Positions 18,003 through 26,056 of a DNA stretch of 64,000 nucleotides are shown here, one piece after another (the first letter of the stretch is position 1; each line of letters begins with the position of its first letter). Origin of the DNA: Ignavibacteria bacterium (GTDB lineage: Bacteria; Bacteroidota; Ignavibacteria; Kapaibacteriales; UBA2268). The stretch is from the NCBI GenBank assembly GCA_026417135.1, contig JAOADV010000001.1, positions 1-64,000 of the forward strand. Reading direction: 5' to 3'. The position numbers were made by a program, and so were the translations under genes. The notes under the pieces were generated by a model, which saw only the letters and a list, made by a program, of their open reading frames with translations, did no database searches and was not told the origin of the DNA.

Positions 18003-19652
18003 TCAAAATGAAGTCATAACTGAAAAATTTAAACCATAAGATATTGGTAGATAGCGACAAATTCCTCCTATACAAACAATGCCACCAGCTTCCCGCCCAA
18101 AACCCAATGATAGTCTCGTCGATTTATGTGTATATGTAAAGATTAATTTCAAATAGTGTACACGAAATTTTGAATTTTGGTTCCCATAATTCCATTGGTC
18201 AGAAAATGTAATAAACCAATGTGGAGCAAAAGAATGTTCGATTAAAAAAGCAAACCAATTGCCATTTCTCCTATCGTCAGAACTCGCAGTGCTATCATTT
18301 TTCGACCACATATGTTGCAACTCGAGCCTGAGTGTATTTTTGGGGTCGAAAGAATAATAAATCTCCGAAGCGATAGTGGTTGACTTAACTTTTCCATATA
18401 AAGGTGAGCCTTGATTTTCCATTACATCCTTGTTATAAATTGAGTTAATCAAGCTTCCTTTTATTTCAATTGCCTTAGAAATCTTACGATGAAAATCCAC
18501 AAAAAAATCTTGATAAAATATCTCTTTGCCAATTCCCGGAAACGGTGAACTATATGTAAATTCGTCGACACTCGTCGTATCGAGGGAGTTAATCCGAGAA
18601 AAACCTAAAGTTATGTTAGTTTCATATTCACCTAAAAGCGGAGTATTTGCGGGTATTGTATAGGTTAATTCGGTCTGAAATCCAATTTCACCATTGCCTT
18701 GCGTTGATGGAGAGTAAAACGCAGGTAAAGAATACGTATGCTGTTTGGTTAGAGGTGGAAGATAGTTTAAAAATAGTTCTAAGCCTTTAGCTTCTCGTTC
18801 GGCTCTAAATTCAATATTATCATAACGATGAGCATTAAGTAAAAATGAGAAACCCTCTGTAAATGTTGCCAAGTTAATATTTACTCCACTTCCACCGTTA
18901 TACCTAAACTTATTTTGAAAATTAGGGTCGTTGTATTTATGAGCATATTCTAAAAAAACAGAAAGCCAAGAAAGTTCCGCCGAAACCCTTGTCGATAAAG
19001 CTAATACATTTTGAGGTAAACGAAATCGCGAATCCAAATCTGGTTGATATCTACTAACAAAACTATTCCCAAAAATCAAAGTAAAGTCATTGAAAATTTT
19101 TGGGAAAAGAGTAGATAGTTGAATTTCAAAATCTGCACCACGAACCAAGGACTTACTTTCGCCCCAAAAGAATCTTTGTTTTCCAAAAAGAGCTTTGAAA
19201 TTGATTCCTTCTGCTGGTTTAAAATAGATTTTAATGCCATCAAAAGAATTATCTATCCCCAAATTTCTTTCTTCGAAACTTCTAAGAATCATTCCAGAAC
19301 CAAACTGTTCATAAAAATTCCCAGCGGTGATATCGATAAAATCTGATTTATAGGAAAACCCACGAAAAGCTAGACCATTACCACTATATCTCGGGTCGAA
19401 ACCAAGAATCGGATTGAAATAAGCTTCGTAGCGTAGGTCGAAAGTAAAATTACCAAAAGAAGCATTCAAAAAAAGGTAATTATTGCTCATTATTTTCTCG
19501 GGAGTTTGTGCAGATTCAATAACAGAATCTGGAAGGTAATAGTAAGAATCGGACTGAAAATTTCCGCCAATTTGAAAATTATTCAGAAAGTCCCCAGAAA
19601 TAGAATCAAATATCGACAAAAAGAAAAAAATAAAAAAAAAGAGAAATTTCAT
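18003..19652 (-). CDS. DUF6029-like outer-membrane beta-barrel protein
   Basis: A signal peptide (MKFLFFFIFFFLSIFDSISG) precedes a long run of alternating aromatic/polar beta-strands to the C-terminus; the mature protein has about 530 residues. The N-terminal part (FGNFTFDLRYEAYFNP, GFSYKSDFIDITAGNFYEQFGSG split over 75-135) is how I recall the DUF6029 family of Bacteroidota outer-membrane proteins. The start is set at the ATG at 19652, one base after the stop of the TPR gene. A longer frame exists, but it would overlap that gene by about 50 bp and lacks a signal peptide start. Transport or structural role unknown. Confidence 0.7.
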   Translation of the reverse strand: MKFLFFFIFFFLSIFDSISGDFLNNFQIGGNFQSDSYYYLPDSVIESAQTPEKIMSNNYLFLNASFGNFTFDLRYEAYFNPILGFDPRYSGNGLAFRGFSYKSDFIDITAGNFYEQFGSGMILRSFEERNLGIDNSFDGIKIYFKPAEGINFKALFGKQRFFWGESKSLVRGADFEIQLSTLFPKIFNDFTLIFGNSFVSRYQPDLDSRFRLPQNVLALSTRVSAELSWLSVFLEYAHKYNDPNFQNKFRYNGGSGVNINLATFTEGFSFLLNAHRYDNIEFRAEREAKGLELFLNYLPPLTKQHTYSLPAFYSPSTQGNGEIGFQTELTYTIPANTPLLGEYETNITLGFSRINSLDTTSVDEFTYSSPFPGIGKEIFYQDFFVDFHRKISKAIEIKGSLINSIYNKDVMENQGSPLYGKVKSTTIASEIYYSFDPKNTLRLELQHMWSKNDSTASSDDRRNGNWFAFLIEHSFAPHWFITFSDQWNYGNQNSKFRVHYLKLIFTYTHKSTRLSLGFGREAGGIVCIGGICRYLPISYGLNFSVMTSF

Positions 19653-19653
19653 T

Positions 19654-20280
19654 TTATTCCTCGGGCTGTTGAAGTATATTGATAAGTCGCTGAGTCTCGT
19701 TGGCAAGATTATCTTTATTACCGCTAATCTTCAAGTACTTGTCGAAGTCAGCAAGAGCCTTTTGCTTATTCTTAAGATGGTAGTAAACGGCACCTCGAGC
19801 ATAGAAAGCGAGACCAAAATTAGGGTCGATTTCCAATGCTTTGGTAAAATCGTTTGCAGCTTGCTCCCATTTTTGTTGGAAATAATAAATCAAGCCTCTT
19901 GTATAATAGTACTCGGGTTTCGTTTTAATATTATCAATTGCAGTATTAATTGAAAGTAAAGCACTTTCGTTCAATCCCATCTTAATTTCGCACAAACATT
20001 TAGCGAAATACGCATCAATAACAGATTTGTCGAAAGAAATTGCTCGTTCGAAATCAGCTATCGCAGCTTTACAATTTTCTAACTTAGCATATGCTAATCC
20101 CCTTCCGTAATAAGCAGGAGCATACTTGCTATGTTTTTCTAAAATTTTTGAATACAACTCAATCGAAGTTTTGTAGTCTTTTTTATTGAATGCCTCGTAT
20201 GCTTGCCGTATTATTCCTTGCTCTTGTGAGAATGTACAATAAATAATCAAAGAAAAAAGCAGAAAAATAATTTTTTTCAT
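19654..20280 (-). CDS. Exported TPR-repeat protein
   Basis: A protein of 208 residues. Residues 1-18 are a signal peptide (MKKIIFLLFSLIIYCTFS). Four to five tetratricopeptide repeats follow, recognisable by the W/Y-G-A-Y-F-A-P spacing (AYYGRGLAYAKLENCKAAIADFE is split about 57-79; TRGLIYYFQQKWEQAANDF; YARGAVYYHLKNKQKALADF). TPR proteins act as protein-protein scaffolds; with a Sec signal, this one works in the periplasm. It is the first gene of the operon running through the DUF6029 barrel, the Omp28-like lipoprotein and the glycosyltransferase, so it may help assemble those envelope partners; that is inference. Confidence 0.75.
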   Translation of the reverse strand: MKKIIFLLFSLIIYCTFSQEQGIIRQAYEAFNKKDYKTSIELYSKILEKHSKYAPAYYGRGLAYAKLENCKAAIADFERAISFDKSVIDAYFAKCLCEIKMGLNESALLSINTAIDNIKTKPEYYYTRGLIYYFQQKWEQAANDFTKALEIDPNFGLAFYARGAVYYHLKNKQKALADFDKYLKISGNKDNLANETQRLINILQQPEE

Positions 20281-20378
20281 ATTATCACCAAAATTTAAAC
20301 AAAAAATTATAAAAAATTCCCCAAAGAATTATTAAGATTAAAAACTGTGTTCAATTTTTTTACTTCAAACAAAATTAT

Positions 20379-20386
20379 TAATTTTG
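20379..20386 (+). promoter_or_regulatory. -7 promoter box for tRNA-Cys (and perhaps efp-acc)
   Basis: TAATTTTG, an exact TAnnTTTG, ends 10 nt before the tRNA-Cys 5' end, as expected for a start a few bases upstream of the mature tRNA. Confidence 0.5.
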
Positions 20387-20396
20387 TAAACTAAAT

Positions 20397-20467
20397 GGTG
20401 CCATGGCCGAGTGGTTAGGCTGAGGTCTGCAAAACCTCCTACGTCGGTTCGAATCCGGCTGGCACCT
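20397..20467 (+). tRNA. tRNA-Cys (anticodon GCA)
   Basis: The cloverleaf can be folded by eye: acceptor GGTGCCA pairs with TGGCACC, anticodon stem GAGGT/ACCTC carries the loop CTGCAAA (anticodon GCA), and the T-arm is CGGTTCGAATCCG. The discriminator base is T (U73), the conserved identity base for cysteine. CCA is not encoded. efp begins 36 nt downstream. Confidence 0.95.
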
Positions 20468-20502
20468 CTTTTTTATGTTGAATTTAAGATTAGGTTAAAA
20501 AA

Positions 20503-21075
20503 ATGCCAATGGGAACAACTTCGGACCTAAGACCAGGGGCTGTTATTAATTTTAATGGTGAGTTGCATCTTGTTCTTGAATCTGAGCACCGTACTCCGGG
20601 CAACTTAAGAGCCTTTTACCAAGTAAAAATGCGTAATATGAAAACTGGGCGGTTGAGCGAATATCGTTTCCGTTCTGGGGAAACGATTGAATTTGTTTAT
20701 GTTGAAAGAAAAGATTACCAATACCTTTATCGAGATGGCGATAATCTATACTTTATGGATACAGACACATACGAGCAGATTCCAATTGAGCTTCAACTTG
20801 TCGGTGATGCATTGGATTTCCTCATTGAAAACCAAGAAGTGCAAATTGCATTTGTTAATGGTCAACCGATAGGAGTTGAACTACCTGCTCACGTTAATCT
20901 ACGAGTTGTCCATACAGAACCCGGTGTCAGAGGAGATACTGCCACTAATGTTATGAAACCAGCTGTCTTAGAAAGTGGAGCAACGATTCAAGTTCCACTT
21001 TTCATCAACGAAGGGGACCTCATACGCGTCGATACTCGCACTCACGAATATGTTGAACGTGTCAAAGAAAATTAA
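20503..21075 (+). CDS. efp: Translation elongation factor P, atypical loop (N34)
   Basis: EF-P binds between the P and E sites of stalled ribosomes and speeds peptide bonds at polyproline stretches. The 190-residue length and three-domain sequence are typical: N-terminal KOW-like SDLRPGAVINFNGE, central domain with YLYRDGDNLYFMD, and the C-terminal OB-fold signature (VVHTEPGVRGDTATNVMKPA, VPLFINEGD, VDTRTHEYVERV). The tip loop of domain I reads EHRTPGNLRAF. Aligned one-to-one with E. coli EFVKPGKGQAF, Asn34 replaces the lysine that is beta-lysylated in E. coli or otherwise modified elsewhere, and there is no Arg of the rhamnosylated type at that position. It heads the efp-accB-CADD-accC run, an arrangement also seen in other bacteria for efp-accB-accC. 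Confidence 0.95.
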   Translation: MPMGTTSDLRPGAVINFNGELHLVLESEHRTPGNLRAFYQVKMRNMKTGRLSEYRFRSGETIEFVYVERKDYQYLYRDGDNLYFMDTDTYEQIPIELQLVGDALDFLIENQEVQIAFVNGQPIGVELPAHVNLRVVHTEPGVRGDTATNVMKPAVLESGATIQVPLFINEGDLIRVDTRTHEYVERVKEN

Positions 21076-21090
21076 TTTTTAGGCCATAAA

Positions 21091-21576
21091 ATGGACTTAA
21101 ATTATTTAAGAAAAATTTTGAAAATTTTCGACCAAAGCTCTCTAACAGACTTAACCATCGAAGAAGAAAATGTCAAGATTTCACTTTCACGTAAACCACC
21201 TCCATCTATGGACTCGATTTCTTTGGTCAAAAACCTTCATCCAGAAACCATTCCAACTTTAAAGATTGAACCTTCTCCAGAAAATAAAGAGAAATTACCC
21301 GAACCCGAAGAGCAAAAACCTTCGATAGCCACTACCTACCACAAAATTAATTCACCAATTGTTGGTACTTTCTATCGTGCTCCGTCGCCCGGTGCCGACC
21401 CATTTGTCGAAGTAGGAACTCACGTTGTTCCGGGGCAAACTCTTTGTATTGTCGAGGCAATGAAAGTTATGAATGAAATTGAAAGCGACGTCTCTGGAAC
21501 AATTGTCGAAATCTTGGTTGAAAATGGGAAACCGGTAGAATACAACCAAACTCTTATGTTAGTCAAACCAGATTAG
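21091..21576 (+). CDS. accB: Biotin carboxyl carrier protein of acetyl-CoA carboxylase
   Basis: Carries the biotin that shuttles CO2 between biotin carboxylase and carboxyltransferase in malonyl-CoA formation. It is 161 residues long. The N-terminal helix region ([20 protein letters not shown]) is the AccB type. A proline/glutamate-rich linker runs from about 50 to 85. The biotinyl domain covers about 86-161 with [19 protein letters not shown] and the biotin acceptor Lys125 in [10 protein letters not shown] (Val in place of the more common Met after the lysine). It starts 15 nt after efp. accC lies downstream, but an unrelated diiron-type gene is inserted between them. Confidence 0.95.
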   Translation: MDLNYLRKILKIFDQSSLTDLTIEEENVKISLSRKPPPSMDSISLVKNLHPETIPTLKIEPSPENKEKLPEPEEQKPSIATTYHKINSPIVGTFYRAPSPGADPFVEVGTHVVPGQTLCIVEAMKVMNEIESDVSGTIVEILVENGKPVEYNQTLMLVKPD

Positions 21577-21598
21577 ATGTTTAAACTTATGAGGAAAA

Positions 21599-22237
21599 AT
21601 GGAAAAACTATCAGAGAAAATAGACAAAATTGTCTTGCAGAAAAGCCTTCTCAAACACCCTTTTTACCAGAAATGGAATGAAGGAATTCTTACTTTCGAA
21701 GCTCTTCGCGGATATTCAAAAGAGTATTTTACTTTTGTAAAATCTGTTCCACAACTTCTTTTGAAAATAAAAAGTTATTCTTCCGAAAGTTCCAATAACG
21801 GAATTGAACAAAATATTTCCGATGAAATAGAACATATATCTCTTTGGAAAGATTTTGCTTTTTCCTTGGGGGTGAAAGAAACTGAGCTTGAATCTTATCC
21901 AGGCTTACCCAAAACACAATTAGCCTTGAAAAAGCTCGATGAATTAATAACATCTTTAGAAACTGGCTCTGCATTAATGTATGCTGTCGAAAAAGAAATT
22001 CCAACCATAAGTCTAAGTAAAATTGATGGCTTAATTAAGTTTTACGATTTTAAACCAGATAAATCTATTCAATACTTTATCCGACACCTCGATGACGATG
22101 TGCGCCATTGCGAAACTTGGAAAACAATTCTAAATAAAATAAATGAAGAAAGACATCATAGCTTAAAGTTGGTAGCAAACGAAGCTCTCGATTCAATGAA
22201 CCTATTGCTTGACGCTTGTTTAGAGGAATATTGTTAG
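21599..22237 (+). CDS. CADD/TenA-PqqC-fold diiron protein, candidate self-sacrificing pABA synthase
   Basis: The 212 residues read as a heme-oxygenase-like all-helical protein and align well, from memory, with Chlamydia CADD (CT610), which makes 4-aminobenzoate by sacrificing its own Tyr27 with help from Lys152. The equivalents are present: Tyr23 in HPFYQKW, and Lys141 in EKEIPTISLSK. So are the metal ligands Glu131, His163, Asp167 and His170 (HLDDDVRH). The first-helix-pair ligands appear as E76/E78 with His79 (DEIEHISLW), three residues shorter than in CADD. The start is the ATG at 21599 with GAGG 5 nt upstream. It sits between accB and accC with 22- and 52-nt gaps, so it is probably co-transcribed. 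Alternatives are a thiaminase-like TenA or another N-oxygenase of the fold; the Tyr and Lys argue against TenA. Confidence 0.75.
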   Translation: MEKLSEKIDKIVLQKSLLKHPFYQKWNEGILTFEALRGYSKEYFTFVKSVPQLLLKIKSYSSESSNNGIEQNISDEIEHISLWKDFAFSLGVKETELESYPGLPKTQLALKKLDELITSLETGSALMYAVEKEIPTISLSKIDGLIKFYDFKPDKSIQYFIRHLDDDVRHCETWKTILNKINEERHHSLKLVANEALDSMNLLLDACLEEYC

Positions 22238-22289
22238 TTTTCCAACATAATTTGTCTTTAATTTTACAATCAATTCAGGGCATTTTGTA

Positions 22290-23633
22290 ATGTTTAATAA
22301 GATTTTAATTGCCAATCGAGGAGAGATTGCATTAAGAATAATTCGAGCTTGCAAAGAACTCGGTATTAAAACAGTTGTTGTTTATTCGGAAGCTGATATT
22401 TATTCTTTGCCTGTTAAATTTGCAGACGAAGCTGTGTGTATTGGCCCACCACCATCATCTAAAAGTTATCTTTATATACCCGCTATCATATCTGCCGCCC
22501 AAATAACTAATGTAGATGCTATTCATCCCGGTTACGGCTTTCTTGCAGAAAATGCAACATTTGCAGAAATTTGCGAAGCTTCTGGTTTTGTCTTTATTGG
22601 ACCAAAACCAGATTCAATATCAAGAATGGGAAACAAATCTGTTGCGAAGGAAACAATGCAAAAGGCTGGTGTTCCAGTAATACCGGGAAGTCCGGGTGTC
22701 GTTCATTCCTTAGACGAAGCTGTTTCAGTTGCTGATTCAATAGGATATCCTATCATTATCAAGGCTTCGGCTGGGGGTGGGGGTCGCGGTATGCGTGTAG
22801 TTAACAACCGTGAAGAGCTAATTCGCTCCTTTGGAGTAGCTAAAGCCGAAGCTGGTAGTTTTTTTGGTAGTTCAGATGTTTACATAGAAAAGCTTCTTGG
22901 GAAATCGAGACACATTGAGTTTCAAGTTTTTGGGGACAAATATGGAAACGTTGTCCACTTAAACGAACGAGAATGTTCATTACAACGCCGCCATCAAAAA
23001 CTAATCGAAGAAGCTCCGTCGCCAATTATGACTTCAGAGTTAAGAGCAAAAATGGGCGAATCTGCAATAAAAGGTGCAAAGGCAGTGAATTATTTAGGGG
23101 CTGGAACTATAGAATTTCTTGTTGACGAAAACTTTAATTATTACTTTATGGAAATGAACACACGTATCCAAGTTGAACATCCCGTTACAGAAGAGTCTTT
23201 GTGTGTCGATTTGGTCAAAGAACAAATCCGAGTCGCTGCTGGAGAACCCCTGTCTGTCCAAGTGCAAGAACCAAAGTTTTGGTCAATTGAATGTAGAATA
23301 ATAGCGGAAGACCCATATAATGATTTTCGCCCCTCGCCCGGTAAAATTACCAGCCTTCATCTTCCAGGTGGATTTGGTGTCCGTGTCGATACACATATTT
23401 TTCAAGAATATCAAGTTCCACCATACTACGACTCTTTACTTGCAAAACTTATTACTTGGGGAATGAGCCGTGAAATTGCTATTTCGAAAATGAAACGTGC
23501 ATTGGAGGAATTTGTAATCGAAGGTATAGCGACAACTATACCTTTTCATTTAAAAATGATGGATAATATAGATTTTCGAGCTGGTAATTTCGATACAAAA
23601 TACCTCGAAAGGGTCGACTGGCGAAGTATTTGA
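22290..23633 (+). CDS. accC: Acetyl-CoA carboxylase biotin carboxylase subunit
   Basis: ATP-grasp enzyme that carboxylates the biotin on AccB. The 447-residue length is normal. Signatures in order: N-terminal [32 protein letters not shown], the glycine-rich ATP lid [11 protein letters not shown] (about 159-169), [25 protein letters not shown] with catalytic residues, and [14 protein letters not shown], all as in AccC. It is the last gene of the efp-accB-CADD-accC unit. The accA/accD carboxyltransferase genes are not in the window. A short AT-rich hairpin lies between it and the convergent PLP enzyme gene. Confidence 0.95.
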   Translation: MFNKILIANRGEIALRIIRACKELGIKTVVVYSEADIYSLPVKFADEAVCIGPPPSSKSYLYIPAIISAAQITNVDAIHPGYGFLAENATFAEICEASGFVFIGPKPDSISRMGNKSVAKETMQKAGVPVIPGSPGVVHSLDEAVSVADSIGYPIIIKASAGGGGRGMRVVNNREELIRSFGVAKAEAGSFFGSSDVYIEKLLGKSRHIEFQVFGDKYGNVVHLNERECSLQRRHQKLIEEAPSPIMTSELRAKMGESAIKGAKAVNYLGAGTIEFLVDENFNYYFMEMNTRIQVEHPVTEESLCVDLVKEQIRVAAGEPLSVQVQEPKFWSIECRIIAEDPYNDFRPSPGKITSLHLPGGFGVRVDTHIFQEYQVPPYYDSLLAKLITWGMSREIAISKMKRALEEFVIEGIATTIPFHLKMMDNIDFRAGNFDTKYLERVDWRSI

Positions 23634-23778
23634 AACAATTCCATCAAAATAAATTACCAAACAAAAAATTGAAACCTAAATTTGAAGTTTTGACAAAATC
23701 CATAATCTTATTAGATTAAACCTTGATTTCTCAAAAATTCTTCCTTTAATAAATCATTGGTGGAATTAGGAAATAGCA

Positions 23779-24882
23779 CTATGACATATGGTCAATAAAT
23801 CCAAATCCGGGAATTAAATAATTCCTAAAACAGTCCGCAGTCAAACAAGAATGAACTGGAAGTATTCCAATTAAATCCCCTACTTTGAATTTTTTTAATA
23901 AGCTGTAGTCTATTTTCACTAACGAATGCTCTTGATAAACTTCGCGAACATAAGAGTTTTCCAATGGCAAACCCCAAGTATTATTTTGTAATTCGACAAT
24001 TAAACCATAAACTTTTGCCTCGCCGAGTGAAAAATGCTCTTTGGAAAGATGAACAGAACCAGCGTAACATACTATTTCACTTCGATTGTGATAGATAGCT
24101 ACAATCGGAGCGGCGACACAAACAGCAATTTCATTAACAGAGCAAGAACCTATCTGCGTTTGCATTACATCGTAAAAGACAAAATTACCCGGACGAAGTT
24201 CGTCAACTGATGGAAATTCCTCGCAAATTGATATCGAAGGGGTATCCCCTACAGAAAGAATTACTTCGAAACCATTGTCAAGGAAGAAAGATTTCAACTC
24301 TGCTAATTTCGAAAGAAAAATATTATTGGATTTAATCACTCCTTCTTGGGAATTTTGTAAATATGTTTGATTATTGTGAGCAAGCAATCCAATAAGCACC
24401 AGGTTTGGATTTTTTTTAAATATCTTAATAGCCTTTTCAATTTCGAAATAGTTCTCAATGTCGAAACCGGAACGAGTGGCATTTACATCGATTTCTAAGT
24501 AAAACTTAATGGGAAAGTTCGTTACGTTATTTAGATATTCAAGAACAGATATATCTGATATCGTAAATTTTATTTCAATTAATTCGGAAAGCTGCAATGC
24601 TTCGTCGAATGAACGTAAATTTAATGGGAATGCAATGAGTATATCTTTCCAATTCGCTTGAGCAAAATACTTCGCCATTTTTAAAGACGAGACCGCAATC
24701 TTTTCGACACCAAATTCTTCAAACCAATTAGCAATATGTTTCGATTGATGTGTTTTGAAGTGGGGACGAAATTGAATTCCTAACGAATTAACTTTTTCAA
24801 TAACTTTCTGAATGTTTGCTTTGCATTTCTTTTCGTCAAGTAGAAGAGTTGGTTCAGAAATTTCACTTAACGAATAGCTCAT
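23779..24882 (-). CDS. D-threonine aldolase / D-serine dehydratase-like PLP enzyme
   Basis: A fold-type III (alanine-racemase-like) PLP protein of 367 residues. The Schiff-base lysine is Lys43 in RPHFKTHQS. The phosphate-binding VGDTPS is near residue 218, and the C-terminal metal site PVHSCLTADC is the Zn/Mn-binding His-x-Cys pattern of DSD1-type D-serine dehydratases and D-threonine aldolases. It should cleave or dehydrate a D-beta-hydroxy amino acid; which one cannot be decided from sequence. The ATG at 24882 is chosen, 2 nt after the rmlA stop; a TTG six bases upstream would overlap rmlA by 4 bp. Coupling to rmlA suggests co-transcription, though no shared pathway is evident. Confidence 0.8.
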   Translation of the reverse strand: MSYSLSEISEPTLLLDEKKCKANIQKVIEKVNSLGIQFRPHFKTHQSKHIANWFEEFGVEKIAVSSLKMAKYFAQANWKDILIAFPLNLRSFDEALQLSELIEIKFTISDISVLEYLNNVTNFPIKFYLEIDVNATRSGFDIENYFEIEKAIKIFKKNPNLVLIGLLAHNNQTYLQNSQEGVIKSNNIFLSKLAELKSFFLDNGFEVILSVGDTPSISICEEFPSVDELRPGNFVFYDVMQTQIGSCSVNEIAVCVAAPIVAIYHNRSEIVCYAGSVHLSKEHFSLGEAKVYGLIVELQNNTWGLPLENSYVREVYQEHSLVKIDYSLLKKFKVGDLIGILPVHSCLTADCFRNYLIPGFGFIDHMS

Positions 24883-24884
24883 AT

Positions 24885-25748
24885 TCAATACTCATCTAAA
24901 ACTTTTAAACAATAATTTTTATATTCTGAATTTGGCATTGAGCTTATCCAGTCAAATAATTTATCCTTGGCTACATACCCTTGTGCTAAAGCAATTTCTT
25001 CGAGGCAGCCAATTTTTCTTCCTTGTCGTTGTTCAATTGCACGCAAGAAAAGCGCTGCTTCAACTAAATTATTAGGTGTTCCCGTATCTAACCAAGCAAC
25101 TCCTCGACCAACCAGAACTACATCTAATTCAGAATTTTCAAGGTAAATTCTTAGTAGGTCTGTAATTTCTAACTCGCCACGTTCACTTGGAGTAAGAGAT
25201 TTAGCATACTCAACAACACGCTCATCAAAAAGATAAAGTCCGGGTATAGCGTATTTTGAAATATGTTCCTGTGGCTTTTCGACAATTTTAATAGGCTTAT
25301 TATTTTTATCTAACACTACAACTCCGTAATCCTTTGGATTATCAACTTCATATGCAAAGATTGTTGAACTTCGTAAATTCGACATTGCATTTCTAAAAAA
25401 ATCTAACTTTCCATAAAAAAGATTATCACCAAGAATAAGGCAAACTTTCTTACCTTTGATAAACTTCTCTGCTATTAAAAATGCTTGTGCTATTCCATCG
25501 GGCTTTTCTTGAATTAAATAATTAAAAAATAACCCCCATTGCGAACCATCCAAAAGCAATTCTTTATACTGATTAAAATCTTCTGGTGTTGTAATAATGT
25601 TAATTTCTCTTATTCCACCCAACATTAGGGTCGAAATTGGATAATATATCATTGGTTTATCGAAAATAGGCAAGAGCTGTTTGCTAATAACTTTTGTAGA
25701 TGGATATAATCTTGTTCCTTTGCCACCAGAAAGAACTATTCCAACCAT
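24885..25748 (-). CDS. rmlA: Glucose-1-phosphate thymidylyltransferase
   Basis: Forms dTDP-glucose from dTTP and glucose-1-phosphate, the entry step to dTDP-rhamnose and other deoxysugars for envelope polysaccharides. The nucleotidyltransferase signature LSGGKGTRLYPST (residues 6-18) is followed by KQLLPIFDKPMIYYP, the metal-binding GDNLFYG, EKPQE and WLDTGT, all standard for RmlA/RfbA; 287 residues is the usual length. rmlB, rmlC and rmlD are not in the window. An exact -7 box lies 20 nt upstream of the ATG at 25748. Confidence 0.93.
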   Translation of the reverse strand: MVGIVLSGGKGTRLYPSTKVISKQLLPIFDKPMIYYPISTLMLGGIREINIITTPEDFNQYKELLLDGSQWGLFFNYLIQEKPDGIAQAFLIAEKFIKGKKVCLILGDNLFYGKLDFFRNAMSNLRSSTIFAYEVDNPKDYGVVVLDKNNKPIKIVEKPQEHISKYAIPGLYLFDERVVEYAKSLTPSERGELEITDLLRIYLENSELDVVLVGRGVAWLDTGTPNNLVEAALFLRAIEQRQGRKIGCLEEIALAQGYVAKDKLFDWISSMPNSEYKNYCLKVLDEY

Positions 25749-25768
25749 TTTCTTTGAAAAGAAAACTA

Positions 25769-25776
25769 CAAAATTA
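25769..25776 (-). promoter_or_regulatory. -7 promoter box for rmlA
   Basis: TAATTTTG on the minus strand, an exact TAnnTTTG, 20 nt upstream of the rmlA ATG. Confidence 0.45.
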
Positions 25777-25828
25777 TAACAAACTTTTGGAAATTAATCT
25801 ACGGGAAATCCAAAATTATTAAAATGCT

Positions 25829-25996
25829 TTATTCTTTCTCGAAGCTTTGGTTTTGTTTCTCGTCTTCTGGACCATACTTTCGTGAACTTTGTTCCCCATC
25901 GACTTTACAGCCACACAAAACAGAAAGGAAAAAATTTTCTGGATTAAATAAATCGAATTGTTCCTTCGTCTCGCAAGAACATTTATGTTTCTCCAT
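25829..25996 (-). CDS. Four-cysteine miniprotein (55 aa)
   Basis: A 55-residue frame beginning MEKHKCSCETKEQFDLF. It carries two Cys-x-Cys pairs, C6/C8 and C28/C30 (LCGCK), spaced C-x-C-x19-C-x-C, a geometry that could bind Zn or an Fe-S cluster. The C-terminal 25 residues are highly charged (many Glu, Lys, Gln) and probably disordered. An exact TAnnTTTG box (26027-26034) lies 31 nt upstream of the chosen ATG. A longer frame starting at 26029 would begin inside that box, so it is rejected. No ribosome-binding sequence is visible, and other frames overlap here, so the gene call rests on the promoter and the cysteine pattern. It lies between mutA and rmlA on the same strand. I recognise no family. 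Confidence 0.45.
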   Translation of the reverse strand: MEKHKCSCETKEQFDLFNPENFFLSVLCGCKVDGEQSSRKYGPEDEKQNQSFEKE

Positions 25997-26026
25997 TTTG
26001 CTTCTAAAGTTTGATGAAACAAAAAG

Positions 26027-26034
26027 CAAAATTA
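26027..26034 (-). promoter_or_regulatory. -7 promoter box for the four-cysteine miniprotein
   Basis: TAATTTTG on the minus strand, an exact TAnnTTTG, 31 nt before the ATG at 25996 and just downstream of the mutA stop. Confidence 0.4.
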
Positions 26035-26056
26035 AAAAAAACTAAAAAAATAAAAA

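Noticed and set aside
23703-23718. TAATCT-TATT-AGATTA hairpin between accC and the PLP enzyme gene
   Set aside because: Six AT-rich pairs without a U-tract; too weak to call a terminator, though the convergent position fits.
25824-26045. 73-residue plus-strand frame over the four-cysteine gene
   Set aside because: No promoter box on that strand, no motif; the minus-strand 55-aa frame has both.
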